IMG/VR virus record: IMGVR_UViG_3300020129_000208
Span: 1-36,810 of that record
Source: a virus
Strand: one strand, 5' to 3'
Length of the DNA: 36,810 nt
Translations under genes and position numbers: made by a program
Notes under the pieces: generated by a model
The model's input: only the letters and a program-made list of their open reading frames with translations
What the model was told of the DNA's origin: nothing
The model's database searches: none
Part shown: one piece after another, positions 16,374 through 25,248 of the stretch
Position numbering within the stretch: position 1 is the first letter of the stretch
Layout: the number at the start of each line of letters is the position of its first letter

Positions 16374-19300
16374 CGAACACCCATCTTAGCCATACGAGAA
16401 ACGCTATTGACCAACTCACTCGCGTCGTTCCCAGAGGTGATATTCGGGAAGCTCAAGTCTCCGTTGATGTTGATCGTAGTCGTGTTGGTTACTGGACCGG
16501 CACTCAATACACCCGCATTGCGGGCATAGCTGGTTGCAGTGTTACGAGCTCCTCCGGCATAGATCGAATCGATCGCGGACTTGTTCTTGCGATACATGTC
16601 CGCCGGAATGATGAACTCACCTTTGGAAACCGGCAGTAGATTACTGTCGCTAGTGCCGGTGCCTCGGCCGCCGACCAGGCCACCGTTGCGGTAAGCATGA
16701 CCCTGCCAGCCGTTGAGCAGACTGCCATAAGCTGCGATAGTGTAGCGAGCGGAGGCCAAGATGTTCGACAGAGGATCCCAGATGTCTTTGTCGTAGCCCG
16801 GCAAAGCATAGCGCTTAAAGGTGGGATCAATGACCTGCATCAGGCCCTTGGAAGGCACGCCGTTGATGGCATTGACGTCAGTTAGGTTGATCGCCCGAGG
16901 ATTGCCGCCAGATTCTGTTTGCATTTGGTGCAAACCAGCAGCCAGGTTGGGTTGTGTGGCCTGGGCGATCATTGTCAGTGCAGTCCAGAACAGCGGCGAC
17001 CAACGCTGGACACCTGTTCCAGGGGGCACATTAAGCTGGGGATTAAGCTTATTATTGAGAGCGTTTCCAGCTCTCAGAACATTATCGTCTCTCTTGGCAG
17101 CATTATCATAACCCATACCAATATCTACACCCATTGCCTTGTACGCCTTATTCGGATCAAAGGCGAACATGCTCGGTGGCATCGCGTAGATCGGCGTTCC
17201 GTACTTGGTGTGACTGCTGATTTTACCGCCCGCCGCATAGCCGGGAAGGAGCTTGGCAACATCGAGGCCACCGTAATTCATCTGATTCAAGATGCGTTCG
17301 TTCTTACCAATGTTTACCGAAGATGCACGAACAACATACTCTCCATCGGAAAGACGACGGAGAACCTTGTCGTCCCGAGGACCACCCGGTCCTCGAACTC
17401 GGCCGCCTTCTGCTTGACCTGGGATCGGGAAGGGCACGATACTACCAAGTCCAGAAGAACCACCCTTCTTGCCGGTAAACAGATCAGTGATGGCATCCCA
17501 AACAGCTTTAGCCAGGTGACCCATACCCTCGATAATGCCCTTGATGATATTCTCGCCCCAGGTTACTGCATCACCAATCCAGCTGGAGATGTGAGACCAG
17601 ATCGTCTTTCCCATATTACCGAACCAGGTCCACAGTGTAGTGGCAGCATTAGTAATGGCATTCGCAAACCAGCCCCAAATGTTCTTACCTGAGTTACCAA
17701 CCACTGCAGCGAGATTCTTGATCGCATTCCAAATCCAAGTACCGATATTGGAGAACCAAGTCCAAAGGTTAACAGCAGTGTTTTTGACTGCGTTGCCGAT
17801 CCAGTTCCAGATATTTACGCCGATGTTTCCGATTGTCCGGGAAAGATTCTTGACCTTATCCCAGATCCAGCTACCTATGCTCGAGAACCAGGAACCCAGT
17901 TTACTGGCAGCAGTGGTGACTGCATTGCCGAGCCAGTTCCAGATACTGGTACCGATGTTAGCGATTGTCCGGGAAAGATTCTTGACCTTGCTCCAGATCC
18001 AGCTACCAATACTCGCAAACCAGGTGCCCAGTTTATTGGCCGCAGTGGTGACTGCATTGCCCAGCCAATTCCAGAGATTAGTACCGATGTTGGCAACGAA
18101 TCGGGCAACATTCTTGACCTTACTCCAGATCCAGCTACCGATATGACTGAACCAGGTAGCTAGTTTCACGGCAGCAGTCGTGACTGCGTTGCCGATCCAG
18201 TTCCAGATACTAGTGCCGATGTTTCCTATCGTTACAGCAAGGCTCTTGACTTTATCCCAGATCCAGGTACCGATATGGCTGAACCAGGTAGCCAGTGTAG
18301 TAGCTGCAGTGGTGACTGCGTTGCCGATCCAGTTCCAGATGTTGGTGCCGATGGTACCGAAGAACGCAGCAAGAGACTTGATCTTATCCCAGATCCAGGT
18401 TCCAATATTACCAAACCAGGTAAGCATCGTGGTCCAGACAAACTTAATACCATCCCAGATGGTGTTAAGAATCCACTTACCCAGTTCACCCAGCAGGCTA
18501 GCGGCAGCCTTAATACCCGCCCAGAGGCCATCGATGATGGCCTTACCGATTTCTGCAAAGACACCAGAAGGCGAATGAATATCCAAGTACCACTTTACTG
18601 CATCAACAAGTTTCTTCCAGAGACTGCCGAGCCACTTGATAAAAGCATTCCAACGGTCTTTGATACCTTTCCAAACTCCACTAACGATATCGTGACCAAG
18701 AGCAGCCATGGTGCCGGTAATGGCCTTAAAAGCTCCCTTGATACCTCCCCAGATAATCTTGGCGAATCCCGACAGCATGTCCCAGAGACCTTTGCCGAGC
18801 TTATCAAGTATTTTCATTATACCGATAGCAATGTTATCGATACCATCACCGATCTCTTTCCAGCCGTCGTGCCAATGGCCAGTAAGAATATCAAGAAGCC
18901 CGGCAATGAACTGAAATATACCGTGTATGCCCTGAGCAAATCCTTCAAGAATCCCGATCGCATCACCGATCAGTTTACCTATTGTCTCGAATGTCGGCCC
19001 AAGTTCTCCGGCAACAAATCCAACGACTGCGATGATCGCAACTCCGACAGCTTCCAAGAGCCCCAGGAAGATATTCCAGGCATCCTTGAGCAGCGGCATG
19101 ACCTGCTTAATGAAAGGCTGGAATGAATCAGACAGTGACTGCCAGCCGGACTTGATTCCGCTGATTGCATCTTCAAAACCCTGCTTCAAGGTTGGGAATA
19201 CTCCATTCCAAACCTTGACCACCGTGTCCCAGGCAGGCGTCAGCCAGGCGAGAACAGGCTGAAGTTTATCTTGGAACGTCTTCTTGAAATCAACTCCATC

Positions 19301-22300
19301 AAAGATGTGCCCGAAGTTAGAAAATACTCCCTGAATTCCTGTCCAGACCTGCCCGACAGGCCCGGCAATGTTGTTCTTCCACCAAGTCGTGAACTCGATC
19401 CACTTATCCTTGAGCGGCTTGAACATATCACCGCCGAAGCCTTTCTTAAGATCAGCAGTAATGCCATCGGTAATTTTCTTGGTGAAGTCGTCAATTGCCT
19501 TCGTTTGATCACCGGTACCGCCTTCACGACCGACAGTGCCAGAACCGGTGCCGCCAGGATCAGGCCAGTTAGCACCTGCACCTGCATTGAAGTTCTCCAT
19601 CGAAGCAGTGAGTGCTTTGGTCGAAGCAGTAGCGGCCTTGTTGGCAGTGTTGATCTTGTCGGCAGCGGAAGCCACATCGTTCAACGCAGAAGTAATATCC
19701 GAGATTGCATTACCAAGTTCATCGTAAGTACTCTTCATATCCTGGAGCGTTTTGTTCTGCGCGTCCAGTGAATTCTGTGCAGCGTCTCGAGCCGCAGTGG
19801 CGCGGTCCACCACCTTTTGCTGGCTGTTCACTGCATCCGTTGCAGCCTTGATCTTGGGAGTCAGAGCATCCATTGCGGCTTTTTGCTTGTTGATTCCCTT
19901 CACTGCATCGTCGTAGGAAATCTCTTTCTGACCGTTCGCCAGCTTGTCCAACTGCCGAGTCAGCGGATCAAAGGTGATCGAGTTCAGCAAGTCAAGACGT
20001 GTACCCTCGTCGTTGATAGTTTTGAGCTGGTCTGCCATCTTCGAATAGGCGTCACCGTTGGTTGCCAGACCAGCCTGCTGCTTTTGTAAAGCTTCGATCT
20101 GTTGATTCAGTGGGCCAAGAATCTCACTACCCGCGCCCTTTTGTCTTAGCTCAGTGCGGCGGGCTGTGAGATCCTCGATGGTGCCCTGCAGGTTTGCAAC
20201 CTGAGTATTGATGTCATCGATGGAGCCGTGAGCCTTTGTCCAGTCAGCCATCTGCAGCTGGAGTTTCTTAGCAGCCATGCTATTGGCGAACATCTTGTCG
20301 GACATCTCGCCCATGCCCTTGAGCGGAGCCGTAGCATAAGCACTGGCAGCATCTTTTGCCGTGTTGTATTGGTCCTGCAAGTTAGAAAGATTAGTTTGGT
20401 TCTGCTGCAGGATCTTATTCTGCTTATCCAGTGTTGCGTTTAGCCCATCCAGTGCAGTCTGTAAGCCTGCTACCTTAGCAGTCTGGATCGTGATTGCAGC
20501 GCTAAGCTGATTTTGCATAGCGGTGAGCCGAGCAACATCGCCCACAGATTTATCAAAGGCAGGCAGTGCGCTGGGCTTGGCTTGGGCGACACTAGCTCGA
20601 GCATCGGCAAAAGGCTTGGGCTGAATACTGTTGGCTACAGCTTTGAAATTCTTCAGATCAGCCGCAGCCTTGTTGAATATATCCCCGACTGCCCCCATCT
20701 TTGAATACTCTTTACCAATGACTGCCATGCCCCAAGTCACACTCTCGACCAGTGAAGGCGAGTGATGAGCAAAAGGGTTCATGTACTGCAGTAACTGATA
20801 CACCGCCAGAGCAGCTTTTTCGACAATGGTGACAACTGCTATCAAGGCTCTCTGGATGCCCTCGGGAAGTTTGTTAAACACACTGATAACAAACTTCACC
20901 ATCGCGGCCCAGATACTGGCAATACCCTGAGCTATCTGCCCAAAAGCAGTTTCAGAATTCTGGGCAGCTTTGACAACGTTGTCCCAAATCGTAGCGAACT
21001 GCTTATGAAAGATTGCCACCACGGCAGCCACCGCTAGTAACACCAGACCAGGAATACCGAGAAAGAAGTCCAGGATTCCAGCGCCCAGTGTTCGCAACAC
21101 TGTGACTAGACCAGCCATGCCCCCAGTGAAAACTTTGATAATGGAAGCCCAGAGGAAGGTGAAGGCTGTTGCGATTCCATCGACCAGTGCCAATAAAGCT
21201 TCACGTAGCAGGTTGAACGGGGCAAGCAGAATAGCTGCCACACCTTTGGCAGCCGTTCCCAAGAGTCCAAACAGCTTGATCAAGCCCATCATCGGCTCGA
21301 TCACAAACGAAAGCAGAATCCTAAACGAAGAAATAAGTCTCAGTAACGGCCCGAGCACAACGATCGCTAACAGCAAACTGGTAATAAACTGCTGTAATCT
21401 CGGATCAAGATCAGCAAACTTCTTCATCAAATCAGCTATAATCTGCCCGAAGTGAATAATCATGGGCAGCATGGGCTGAACCACATCGATCATGGCATTC
21501 TGGAGAATCGTCCAGATCTGTTTGATCTTCTGTGGATTCGAGTCCAGAACCATCTGAAGTTCTTTTTGAGACTGCTTGTAGTTATCAGTCGCAGAGGCAG
21601 TCGCTCGAAGTGCTGTCTGATATCTACCATGTTTCTTGATGATGTCTTCCATCACGACATCAAACTTATTAATCTGGTAGACCGAACCAATAGTAGCTGC
21701 AACAGTTGTTTTCTGGGCAGAGCTCAACTGATCGAAAGCTTTGGCAAGAGTCATAAGTCTCTGGGTGCCAGTTTCAGACTGCCAATTCAAGTCATGAATG
21801 TTGATACCCATCTTGCCTAGTAGCGCTATGCCTTGTTTGGTGGGGTTCAACAGCCGCGTAAAAATCGTCTTGAGGCTATTACCCGCCGTGGCAGCGCTAC
21901 CGGTCGCAGGGACCAAGCTAGCGGTCAATGCGGCCAATTCCCGAATACCCACCCCGGCTTGTCGAGCGGGACCGGCCGCGTTTTTAAAGACTGTCAATAG
22001 ATCACTGAAGTTAGCGGCAGAGGTGTTCTCCACCATGTTCATGACATCGAGTGCTTTGCTCATCTCACCGCTGGTCAGGCTGTACTGAGCCATAGTTGAG
22101 ATGAGCGCAGTCGTTGCATCCTTGGCATCCATTTCTGCCAAGACCATCGTGCGTAGAGTTAGCTCAGTATCTTTGGCGACCGCTATGCCAGACGCACCAG
22201 CCTGCGCCCAGTCGGCGCCGATGTTTGCCACTTCCGCCTGAGCGACGCCATACTTATCTGACAGAGCGGTGAAACTCTTGGCGAGCGCGGCAATCTCCGA

Positions 22301-22756
22301 CTCGGCCATCGTTAGATCTTTAGTCATGCCTCGGAAGTCAACACCGACGCCAACTTTTTTCGAGAACACAGCAGTGTTGTCACCATACACTTTGGCAACG
22401 CGAGTTACTGCAGTTTCAGTGTCAAGTGCCCACTTCGTTGCTGCTACACCGGCAATACCAAGAGGCATCGAGAAGTTATAAGTTAACTGGCGGCCGAGCC
22501 ATTGGGTCTTGCTGGCCATCTGCGGGTCGAACATGTTGCGCATGGTGGTACCAAAACTTTTGGCAGCTTTGGTAGCAGGTTCGAGTCCGCGAGTGACAAA
22601 GTTGTTTGCGCTGGCCGTTGCGCCCGCAAAGGCAGCGCCCGAGCCTGATGTACGAGCAGCGGCACCAGCACGCGCCATGGCTGCATTGACTGCGTTTAGC
22701 TGAGCGATAGCTTGCTGAGCCTGGACCTGGATACGGATCGTCATCAGAGAATCCAA
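16370..22756 (-). CDS. Tape measure protein with lytic transglycosylase domain
   Basis: 2128 aa, sets tail length and helps DNA entry. A TTG start at 22756 is supported by GGAGAAG 7 nt before it; an ATG at 22744 is far from that site. In order: helical N-terminus with TP901-type tape-measure features (about 75-420), hydrophobic segments (about 450-525, 570-582, 1236-1249), coiled coil with Gln/Asn/Leu (about 690-1010), seven 44-residue repeats rich in Trp (about 1412-1720; WxxI/WxxV steps), then an SLT lysozyme-like domain at about 1925-2040 with TESGG (catalytic E1948) and GLMQVI. At 0.15 nm per residue the tail would be about 320 nm. The transglycosylase should open peptidoglycan at infection. 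The stop overlaps the next gene by 4 nt. Confidence 0.93.
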   Translation of the reverse strand: MDSLMTIRIQVQAQQAIAQLNAVNAAMARAGAAARTSGSGAAFAGATASANNFVTRGLEPATKAAKSFGTTMRNMFDPQMASKTQWLGRQLTYNFSMPLGIAGVAATKWALDTETAVTRVAKVYGDNTAVFSKKVGVGVDFRGMTKDLTMAESEIAALAKSFTALSDKYGVAQAEVANIGADWAQAGASGIAVAKDTELTLRTMVLAEMDAKDATTALISTMAQYSLTSGEMSKALDVMNMVENTSAANFSDLLTVFKNAAGPARQAGVGIRELAALTASLVPATGSAATAGNSLKTIFTRLLNPTKQGIALLGKMGINIHDLNWQSETGTQRLMTLAKAFDQLSSAQKTTVAATIGSVYQINKFDVVMEDIIKKHGRYQTALRATASATDNYKQSQKELQMVLDSNPQKIKQIWTILQNAMIDVVQPMLPMIIHFGQIIADLMKKFADLDPRLQQFITSLLLAIVVLGPLLRLISSFRILLSFVIEPMMGLIKLFGLLGTAAKGVAAILLAPFNLLREALLALVDGIATAFTFLWASIIKVFTGGMAGLVTVLRTLGAGILDFFLGIPGLVLLAVAAVVAIFHKQFATIWDNVVKAAQNSETAFGQIAQGIASIWAAMVKFVISVFNKLPEGIQRALIAVVTIVEKAALAVYQLLQYMNPFAHHSPSLVESVTWGMAVIGKEYSKMGAVGDIFNKAAADLKNFKAVANSIQPKPFADARASVAQAKPSALPAFDKSVGDVARLTAMQNQLSAAITIQTAKVAGLQTALDGLNATLDKQNKILQQNQTNLSNLQDQYNTAKDAASAYATAPLKGMGEMSDKMFANSMAAKKLQLQMADWTKAHGSIDDINTQVANLQGTIEDLTARRTELRQKGAGSEILGPLNQQIEALQKQQAGLATNGDAYSKMADQLKTINDEGTRLDLLNSITFDPLTRQLDKLANGQKEISYDDAVKGINKQKAAMDALTPKIKAATDAVNSQQKVVDRATAARDAAQNSLDAQNKTLQDMKSTYDELGNAISDITSALNDVASAADKINTANKAATASTKALTASMENFNAGAGANWPDPGGTGSGTVGREGGTGDQTKAIDDFTKKITDGITADLKKGFGGDMFKPLKDKWIEFTTWWKNNIAGPVGQVWTGIQGVFSNFGHIFDGVDFKKTFQDKLQPVLAWLTPAWDTVVKVWNGVFPTLKQGFEDAISGIKSGWQSLSDSFQPFIKQVMPLLKDAWNIFLGLLEAVGVAIIAVVGFVAGELGPTFETIGKLIGDAIGILEGFAQGIHGIFQFIAGLLDILTGHWHDGWKEIGDGIDNIAIGIMKILDKLGKGLWDMLSGFAKIIWGGIKGAFKAITGTMAALGHDIVSGVWKGIKDRWNAFIKWLGSLWKKLVDAVKWYLDIHSPSGVFAEIGKAIIDGLWAGIKAAASLLGELGKWILNTIWDGIKFVWTTMLTWFGNIGTWIWDKIKSLAAFFGTIGTNIWNWIGNAVTTAATTLATWFSHIGTWIWDKVKSLAVTIGNIGTSIWNWIGNAVTTAAVKLATWFSHIGSWIWSKVKNVARFVANIGTNLWNWLGNAVTTAANKLGTWFASIGSWIWSKVKNLSRTIANIGTSIWNWLGNAVTTAASKLGSWFSSIGSWIWDKVKNLSRTIGNIGVNIWNWIGNAVKNTAVNLWTWFSNIGTWIWNAIKNLAAVVGNSGKNIWGWFANAITNAATTLWTWFGNMGKTIWSHISSWIGDAVTWGENIIKGIIEGMGHLAKAVWDAITDLFTGKKGGSSGLGSIVPFPIPGQAEGGRVRGPGGPRDDKVLRRLSDGEYVVRASSVNIGKNERILNQMNYGGLDVAKLLPGYAAGGKISSHTKYGTPIYAMPPSMFAFDPNKAYKAMGVDIGMGYDNAAKRDDNVLRAGNALNNKLNPQLNVPPGTGVQRWSPLFWTALTMIAQATQPNLAAGLHQMQTESGGNPRAINLTDVNAINGVPSKGLMQVIDPTFKRYALPGYDKDIWDPLSNILASARYTIAAYGSLLNGWQGHAYRNGGLVGGRGTGTSDSNLLPVSKGEFIIPADMYRKNKSAIDSIYAGGARNTATSYARNAGVLSAGPVTNTTTININGDLSFPNITSGNDASELVNSVSRMAKMGVR
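17597..18520 (-). repeat. Seven 132-bp tandem repeats inside the tape measure gene
   Basis: The CCAGATCCAG-type motif recurs with a fixed step of 132 bp (starts near 17597, 17729, 17861, 17993, 18125, 18257 and 18389). Each unit encodes 44 residues of the form IWxWIGNAVTTAA...LxTWFSxIGxWIWxKVKxL. 44 is four hendecads (11 residues), matching the 11-residue WxxH tape-measure repeat known from other phages. The middle units are most alike; the outer ones have diverged. The number of units probably changes by recombination and would alter tail length by about 6.6 nm each. Confidence 0.9.
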
Positions 22757-22822
22757 GACGACACTTCTCCAGACTTTTTAGTCTTTTGGATCTCCAGGTA
22801 TCCGAGGTGAGATAACACTAAT

Positions 22823-22855
22823 AGCACCCCGCCTGATGTGTCAAGACGGGGCGCT
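22823..22855 (-). terminator. Hairpin after the chaperone frameshift product
   Basis: AGCACCCCG at 22823-22831 pairs with CGGGGCGCT at 22847-22855 (9 bp with one G-U pair in RNA, 15-nt loop). It lies right after the stop of the frameshift product, before the tape measure gene. There is no clear T-run after it on the minus strand, so it may be a partial terminator or an RNA 3'-end stabiliser. Confidence 0.4.
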
Positions 22856-22856
22856 G

Positions 22857-23719
22857 TTACCTCTTTTTGTTCTTCGCTTCTCGTTCGCGCTTTTCCTCGC
22901 GCGCTTTCTCAGCTTTATCGTTTTCTGCAATGATATACATCATGGCGTCAACCCACTCAGGATGCTGATCCGAGAGCGCACCCGGCCAAGGAAGATGATT
23001 CCATCTCATCTTCTGGGTTAAGTGGTACGAGAGGATCAGAGGGTGTGGATGACCCTCGATCGATTCACCCTTGACGTAGGCATCAACCTGAGCGTCGAAG
23101 ATTACTTTTTTTCGGCTTCCAGTTCCTTCTGCTTGCGCAGTTCGGTCAGTTCAGCGATCTGCTCATCGATTTGCTCGATGGTGACCTCGGAGTCCATCCA
23201 AGGGTTCGCCTTACGAATCGCCTTCTCGAGACTGTCCACAAGTTCAGGATTGGCCTGTTTCAAAAACTGAAACAGGCTTGAGCTCGGGCCGTTCTTGGAA
23301 AACGGCTGCGGTACACCACCGCGAGTCACATACCAACCGGTGACCGAAATTTGAATCAGAACATCGGTATCTCCGGACATGTCGGTCTTGATTCGAGCAT
23401 TGCCCGATTTCCGATCGAGAGTGAGCTCTTTGTTTGTCTGGGCCGAGTACTGCGCTCGCATTCCGTGGTTCATCGGCAGATACCGGATAAACTGGACGCC
23501 ATCGGGGAAATACCAAGTTAACTCCTGGGGCGGTCCAGTCCAGTAATCAACAATCGCAGGAGTATTAGGATCGATCGCTGGAGAAACCTTTGGAGCATCA
23601 TCATCAGGTAGACCCTTGCCTCCACTACCAAGAAGATCAGGCGCACGCAAAGCAGCTCGTTGCTCCTCGCGAATCTTCTCGTTTGGGTCTGCGTCCACTG
23701 TCTCATAGTGGGTAGTCAT
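22857..23719 (-). CDS. Tail assembly chaperone, -1 frameshift product (gpG-T type)
   Basis: A -1 slip on A AAA AAG (23111-23105) at the end of the short chaperone lets ribosomes go past its TAA and read a second frame to TAA at 22857-22859, giving 287 aa. The added 82 or so residues (VIFDAQVDAYVKGE, HPHPLILSYHLTQKMRWNHL, PWPGALSDQHPEWVDAMMY, then a charged EKAREEKRERE tail) have the HxxxxxxxxLTxKxRWxxLPWP look of actinophage chaperone extensions. The length is consistent: 863 nt plus one base read twice equals 288 codons. Both products are needed in set ratio to load tube protein onto the tape measure, as for lambda gpG and gpGT. The extension frame has no start with a ribosome binding site of its own. 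Confidence 0.85.
23102..23719 (-). CDS. Tail assembly chaperone, short product (gpG-like)
   Basis: 205 aa. ATG at 23719 with AGAAAGG about 8 nt upstream. It begins MTTHYETVDADPNEKIREEQ, has a central beta-rich part (TWYFPDGVQFIRYL, DTDVLIQISVTGWYV) and a C-terminal charged helix (QIDEQIAELTELRKQKELEAEKK). Its place just before the tape measure gene and its programmed shift at the last codons identify it as the tail assembly chaperone, which coats the tape measure while the tail tube grows and is absent from the virion. The 0-frame stop TAA follows the slippery heptamer immediately, so termination and slippage compete at the same spot. Confidence 0.85.
   Translation of the reverse strand: MTTHYETVDADPNEKIREEQRAALRAPDLLGSGGKGLPDDDAPKVSPAIDPNTPAIVDYWTGPPQELTWYFPDGVQFIRYLPMNHGMRAQYSAQTNKELTLDRKSGNARIKTDMSGDTDVLIQISVTGWYVTRGGVPQPFSKNGPSSSLFQFLKQANPELVDSLEKAIRKANPWMDSEVTIEQIDEQIAELTELRKQKELEAEKK
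23105..23111 (-). promoter_or_regulatory. -1 frameshift site A AAA AAG
   Basis: On the minus strand, codons GAA AAA AAG are followed by TAA. The heptamer A AAA AAG is the strong slippery site known from E. coli dnaX. The zero-frame stop directly behind it would make ribosomes pause. A downstream stem-loop is not obvious in the next 30 nt. Confidence 0.85.
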
Positions 23720-23760
23720 CCGTTTGACCTTTCTGGGTCGGAAGAGAATTCAGAAATCCG

Positions 23761-23802
23761 CAGAAGGCTCCAGTCCCGGGGGGAAGAAACTGGAGCCTTC
23801 TG
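23761..23802 (-). terminator. Perfect 14-bp stem-loop before the chaperone gene
   Basis: CAGAAGGCTCCAGT (23761-23774) and ACTGGAGCCTTCTG (23789-23802) are exact inverted repeats with a 14-nt loop. It lies between the acidic protein gene and the chaperone gene. After the stem the minus strand reads CGGATTTCTGAATTCTC, which is moderately T-rich but without a true T-run. Likely a partial terminator or a 3'-end stabiliser, since the genes behind it must still be transcribed. Confidence 0.55.
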
Positions 23803-23854
23803 GTTGGATTGGTACGCAGGAGAGGCTACCACATACCAACCAGTTCAGGAGACG

Positions 23855-24115
23855 CTACTGACCCTTGGGTCCGTCGTCATCCTCATCTTCATCTTCCTCG
23901 TCGTCTTCCTCTTCTTCATCGTCTTCATCGTCGTCATCATCTTCGTCTTCGTCGTTCTCAGCGACAGTCGGAACATCTCCATCCGGTAGAGCTGGATCGA
24001 CAGGGCGAACTGGAATTGGATTATCAACCACCCCAGGATCGACCGTACGAGGGTAACCAGCCTCGTCATCTTCTTCCACCGATACTGGTTCAGGTTGAGG
24101 CTTCTTGGCGGCCAT
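23855..24115 (-). CDS. Small protein with extreme acidic C-terminal tail
   Basis: 86 aa; ATG at 24115 with AGGAG about 8 nt upstream. Residues 1-53 are Pro/Val-rich and mildly acidic; residues about 54-83 are almost entirely Asp and Glu (about 26 of 30). No family is recognised. Such acid-only tails occur in DNA mimics and in chaperones or assembly factors that mask basic surfaces. Between endolysin and tail chaperone, a role in tail assembly or a DNA-mimic role against host defence are both possible; nothing in the sequence decides. The antisense Ser-run frame here is a by-product of the acidic codons. Confidence 0.7.
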   Translation of the reverse strand: MAAKKPQPEPVSVEEDDEAGYPRTVDPGVVDNPIPVRPVDPALPDGDVPTVAENDEDEDDDDDEDDEEEEDDEEDEDEDDDGPKGQ

Positions 24116-24152
24116 GTCGTGTACTCCTAGCTATCAGTCGAGTGCGGACAAT

Positions 24153-25055
24153 CTACCGATACATTCTACTGATCATCGTCATCAACGACGAGAGGGTATC
24201 CCGAGCTTTCTGACCAGCTTGCTGCTTCTCGGGATTACCACCATCAGCATTGCTGGGCATGACCTCGTTCCACATGGTATCTACCAGCCACGGACCCTTG
24301 TTGGCGATCGCGTTCTGAGCAGCCTGCATGATGCGCCCAGTGTTCGGGTTGCCTTCGTCGTTGGCAAAGTACTGATTGAGCTGGCCCTTGATCGCGTTGG
24401 TAATCCAGTCCTTGTCTGCTTGATTGAGAGGCAAGTCATCATCTCCTGTATCCGGTGGGGGAGTACTACCAGACATGTACTTCTTTACGTTTCCCCGCAG
24501 ATCACCCTGCCAGGACATGTCAATCTTGCGATTGGTCCACTCTCGGTGCATGATTGCCCGATTGTGAGAATAACCCCACTGCATAAATTCTGCAGCGTTG
24601 ATAGCAAAAGTCACATCAAGCAACTTCTGCGGCCAAGGAGTAGCATCCCCTGGATGCTGACATTCAGTACCAGAGTAGGTTTGATTACCGGACATATCCC
24701 CTGAAGCACTGGCATTACCAGGCGGCGGCTGGTCGGCGCGTGTTTTTGCTAGGACAGAACTATTACCAGTACCAAAGTGGTTCATCGGACGAGTGCCGAG
24801 CAGGTAAGCAACTCCGTTCATATCGGTAAACCAGTTGACAACTGATCCATTGGCAAGAGAAGAAACCAAGCTATCTATGTAGCTCTGAGAAGGATTCAAG
24901 GCACAAACATAGTGATGATTGCCGTGACCTTCCGGTCGTCCAGCACTCCAACTACTGCCATTGCTGCGTCCGTAGCAGCCAGAATACTCTACTACCTTGA
25001 ATCCCCACCCACGCATCCTGCCGACGATGCTACGGAAATCATCCTCAACACTCAT
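24153..25055 (-). CDS. Endolysin, N-acetylmuramoyl-L-alanine amidase
   Basis: 300 aa from the ATG at 25055, which has AGGAG 10 nt upstream; a TTG 21 nt earlier is less likely. Residues about 15-190 are an Amidase_2-type domain: HHYVC (H47/H48), a GNQTYSGTECQHPGD loop (H134), and SHNRAIMHREWTNRKIDMSW with H164 and H170, the usual zinc and catalytic region. This cuts the bond between the glycan and the stem peptide. After a Pro/Asp linker (about 195-207) the C-terminal part (about 210-300) is helical and holds a Gly/Asn loop; it may bind the wall, but no known binding motif is seen. The gene lies within the tail module and overlaps the preceding 57-aa gene by 11 nt. No holin is recognised next to it. 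Confidence 0.85.
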   Translation of the reverse strand: MSVEDDFRSIVGRMRGWGFKVVEYSGCYGRSNGSSWSAGRPEGHGNHHYVCALNPSQSYIDSLVSSLANGSVVNWFTDMNGVAYLLGTRPMNHFGTGNSSVLAKTRADQPPPGNASASGDMSGNQTYSGTECQHPGDATPWPQKLLDVTFAINAAEFMQWGYSHNRAIMHREWTNRKIDMSWQGDLRGNVKKYMSGSTPPPDTGDDDLPLNQADKDWITNAIKGQLNQYFANDEGNPNTGRIMQAAQNAIANKGPWLVDTMWNEVMPSNADGGNPEKQQAGQKARDTLSSLMTMISRMYR

Positions 25056-25218
25056 CGTCGGCTGTCTCCTCGCCAAGTCGATGCAGACTTTCGTCGTCCC
25101 AGCGAATGTAGTTCAGTTGCACGCCATCTTGACGTTCCAGGTGTCGCAGGATGGCTTTTTTGATCGTGTCGGTTTCCCGCAGCTTCTCTACTAACTCCCG
25201 TATTTCTCTGTCTACCAT
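25045..25218 (-). CDS. Small charged protein overlapping the endolysin start
   Basis: 57 aa: starts MVDREIRELVEKLRETDTIK and is strongly helical and charged (many Asp, Glu, Arg, Lys), ending in Cys. ATG at 25218 with GAGAGG about 9 nt upstream; its stop lies inside the endolysin N-terminus (overlap 11 nt), so the two genes are translationally coupled. No membrane segment, so it is not a holin. It could regulate or chaperone the endolysin, but no family is recognised. Confidence 0.6.
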   Translation of the reverse strand: MVDREIRELVEKLRETDTIKKAILRHLERQDGVQLNYIRWDDESLHRLGEETADDEC

Positions 25219-25248
25219 CTACAGCTGCCTCTCTCTTGTCGTGCTTAC

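Noticed and set aside
17597-18520. CRISPR-like regular spacing
   Set aside because: The 132-bp units are contiguous coding repeats of the tape measure, without spacers.
16919-19126. Long plus-strand frames opposite the tape measure gene
   Set aside because: They follow the 132-bp repeats of the tape measure and carry no domain features.
23865-24056. Plus-strand frame with a run of about 30 Ser
   Set aside because: Antisense of the Asp/Glu run of the acidic protein; a composition effect.
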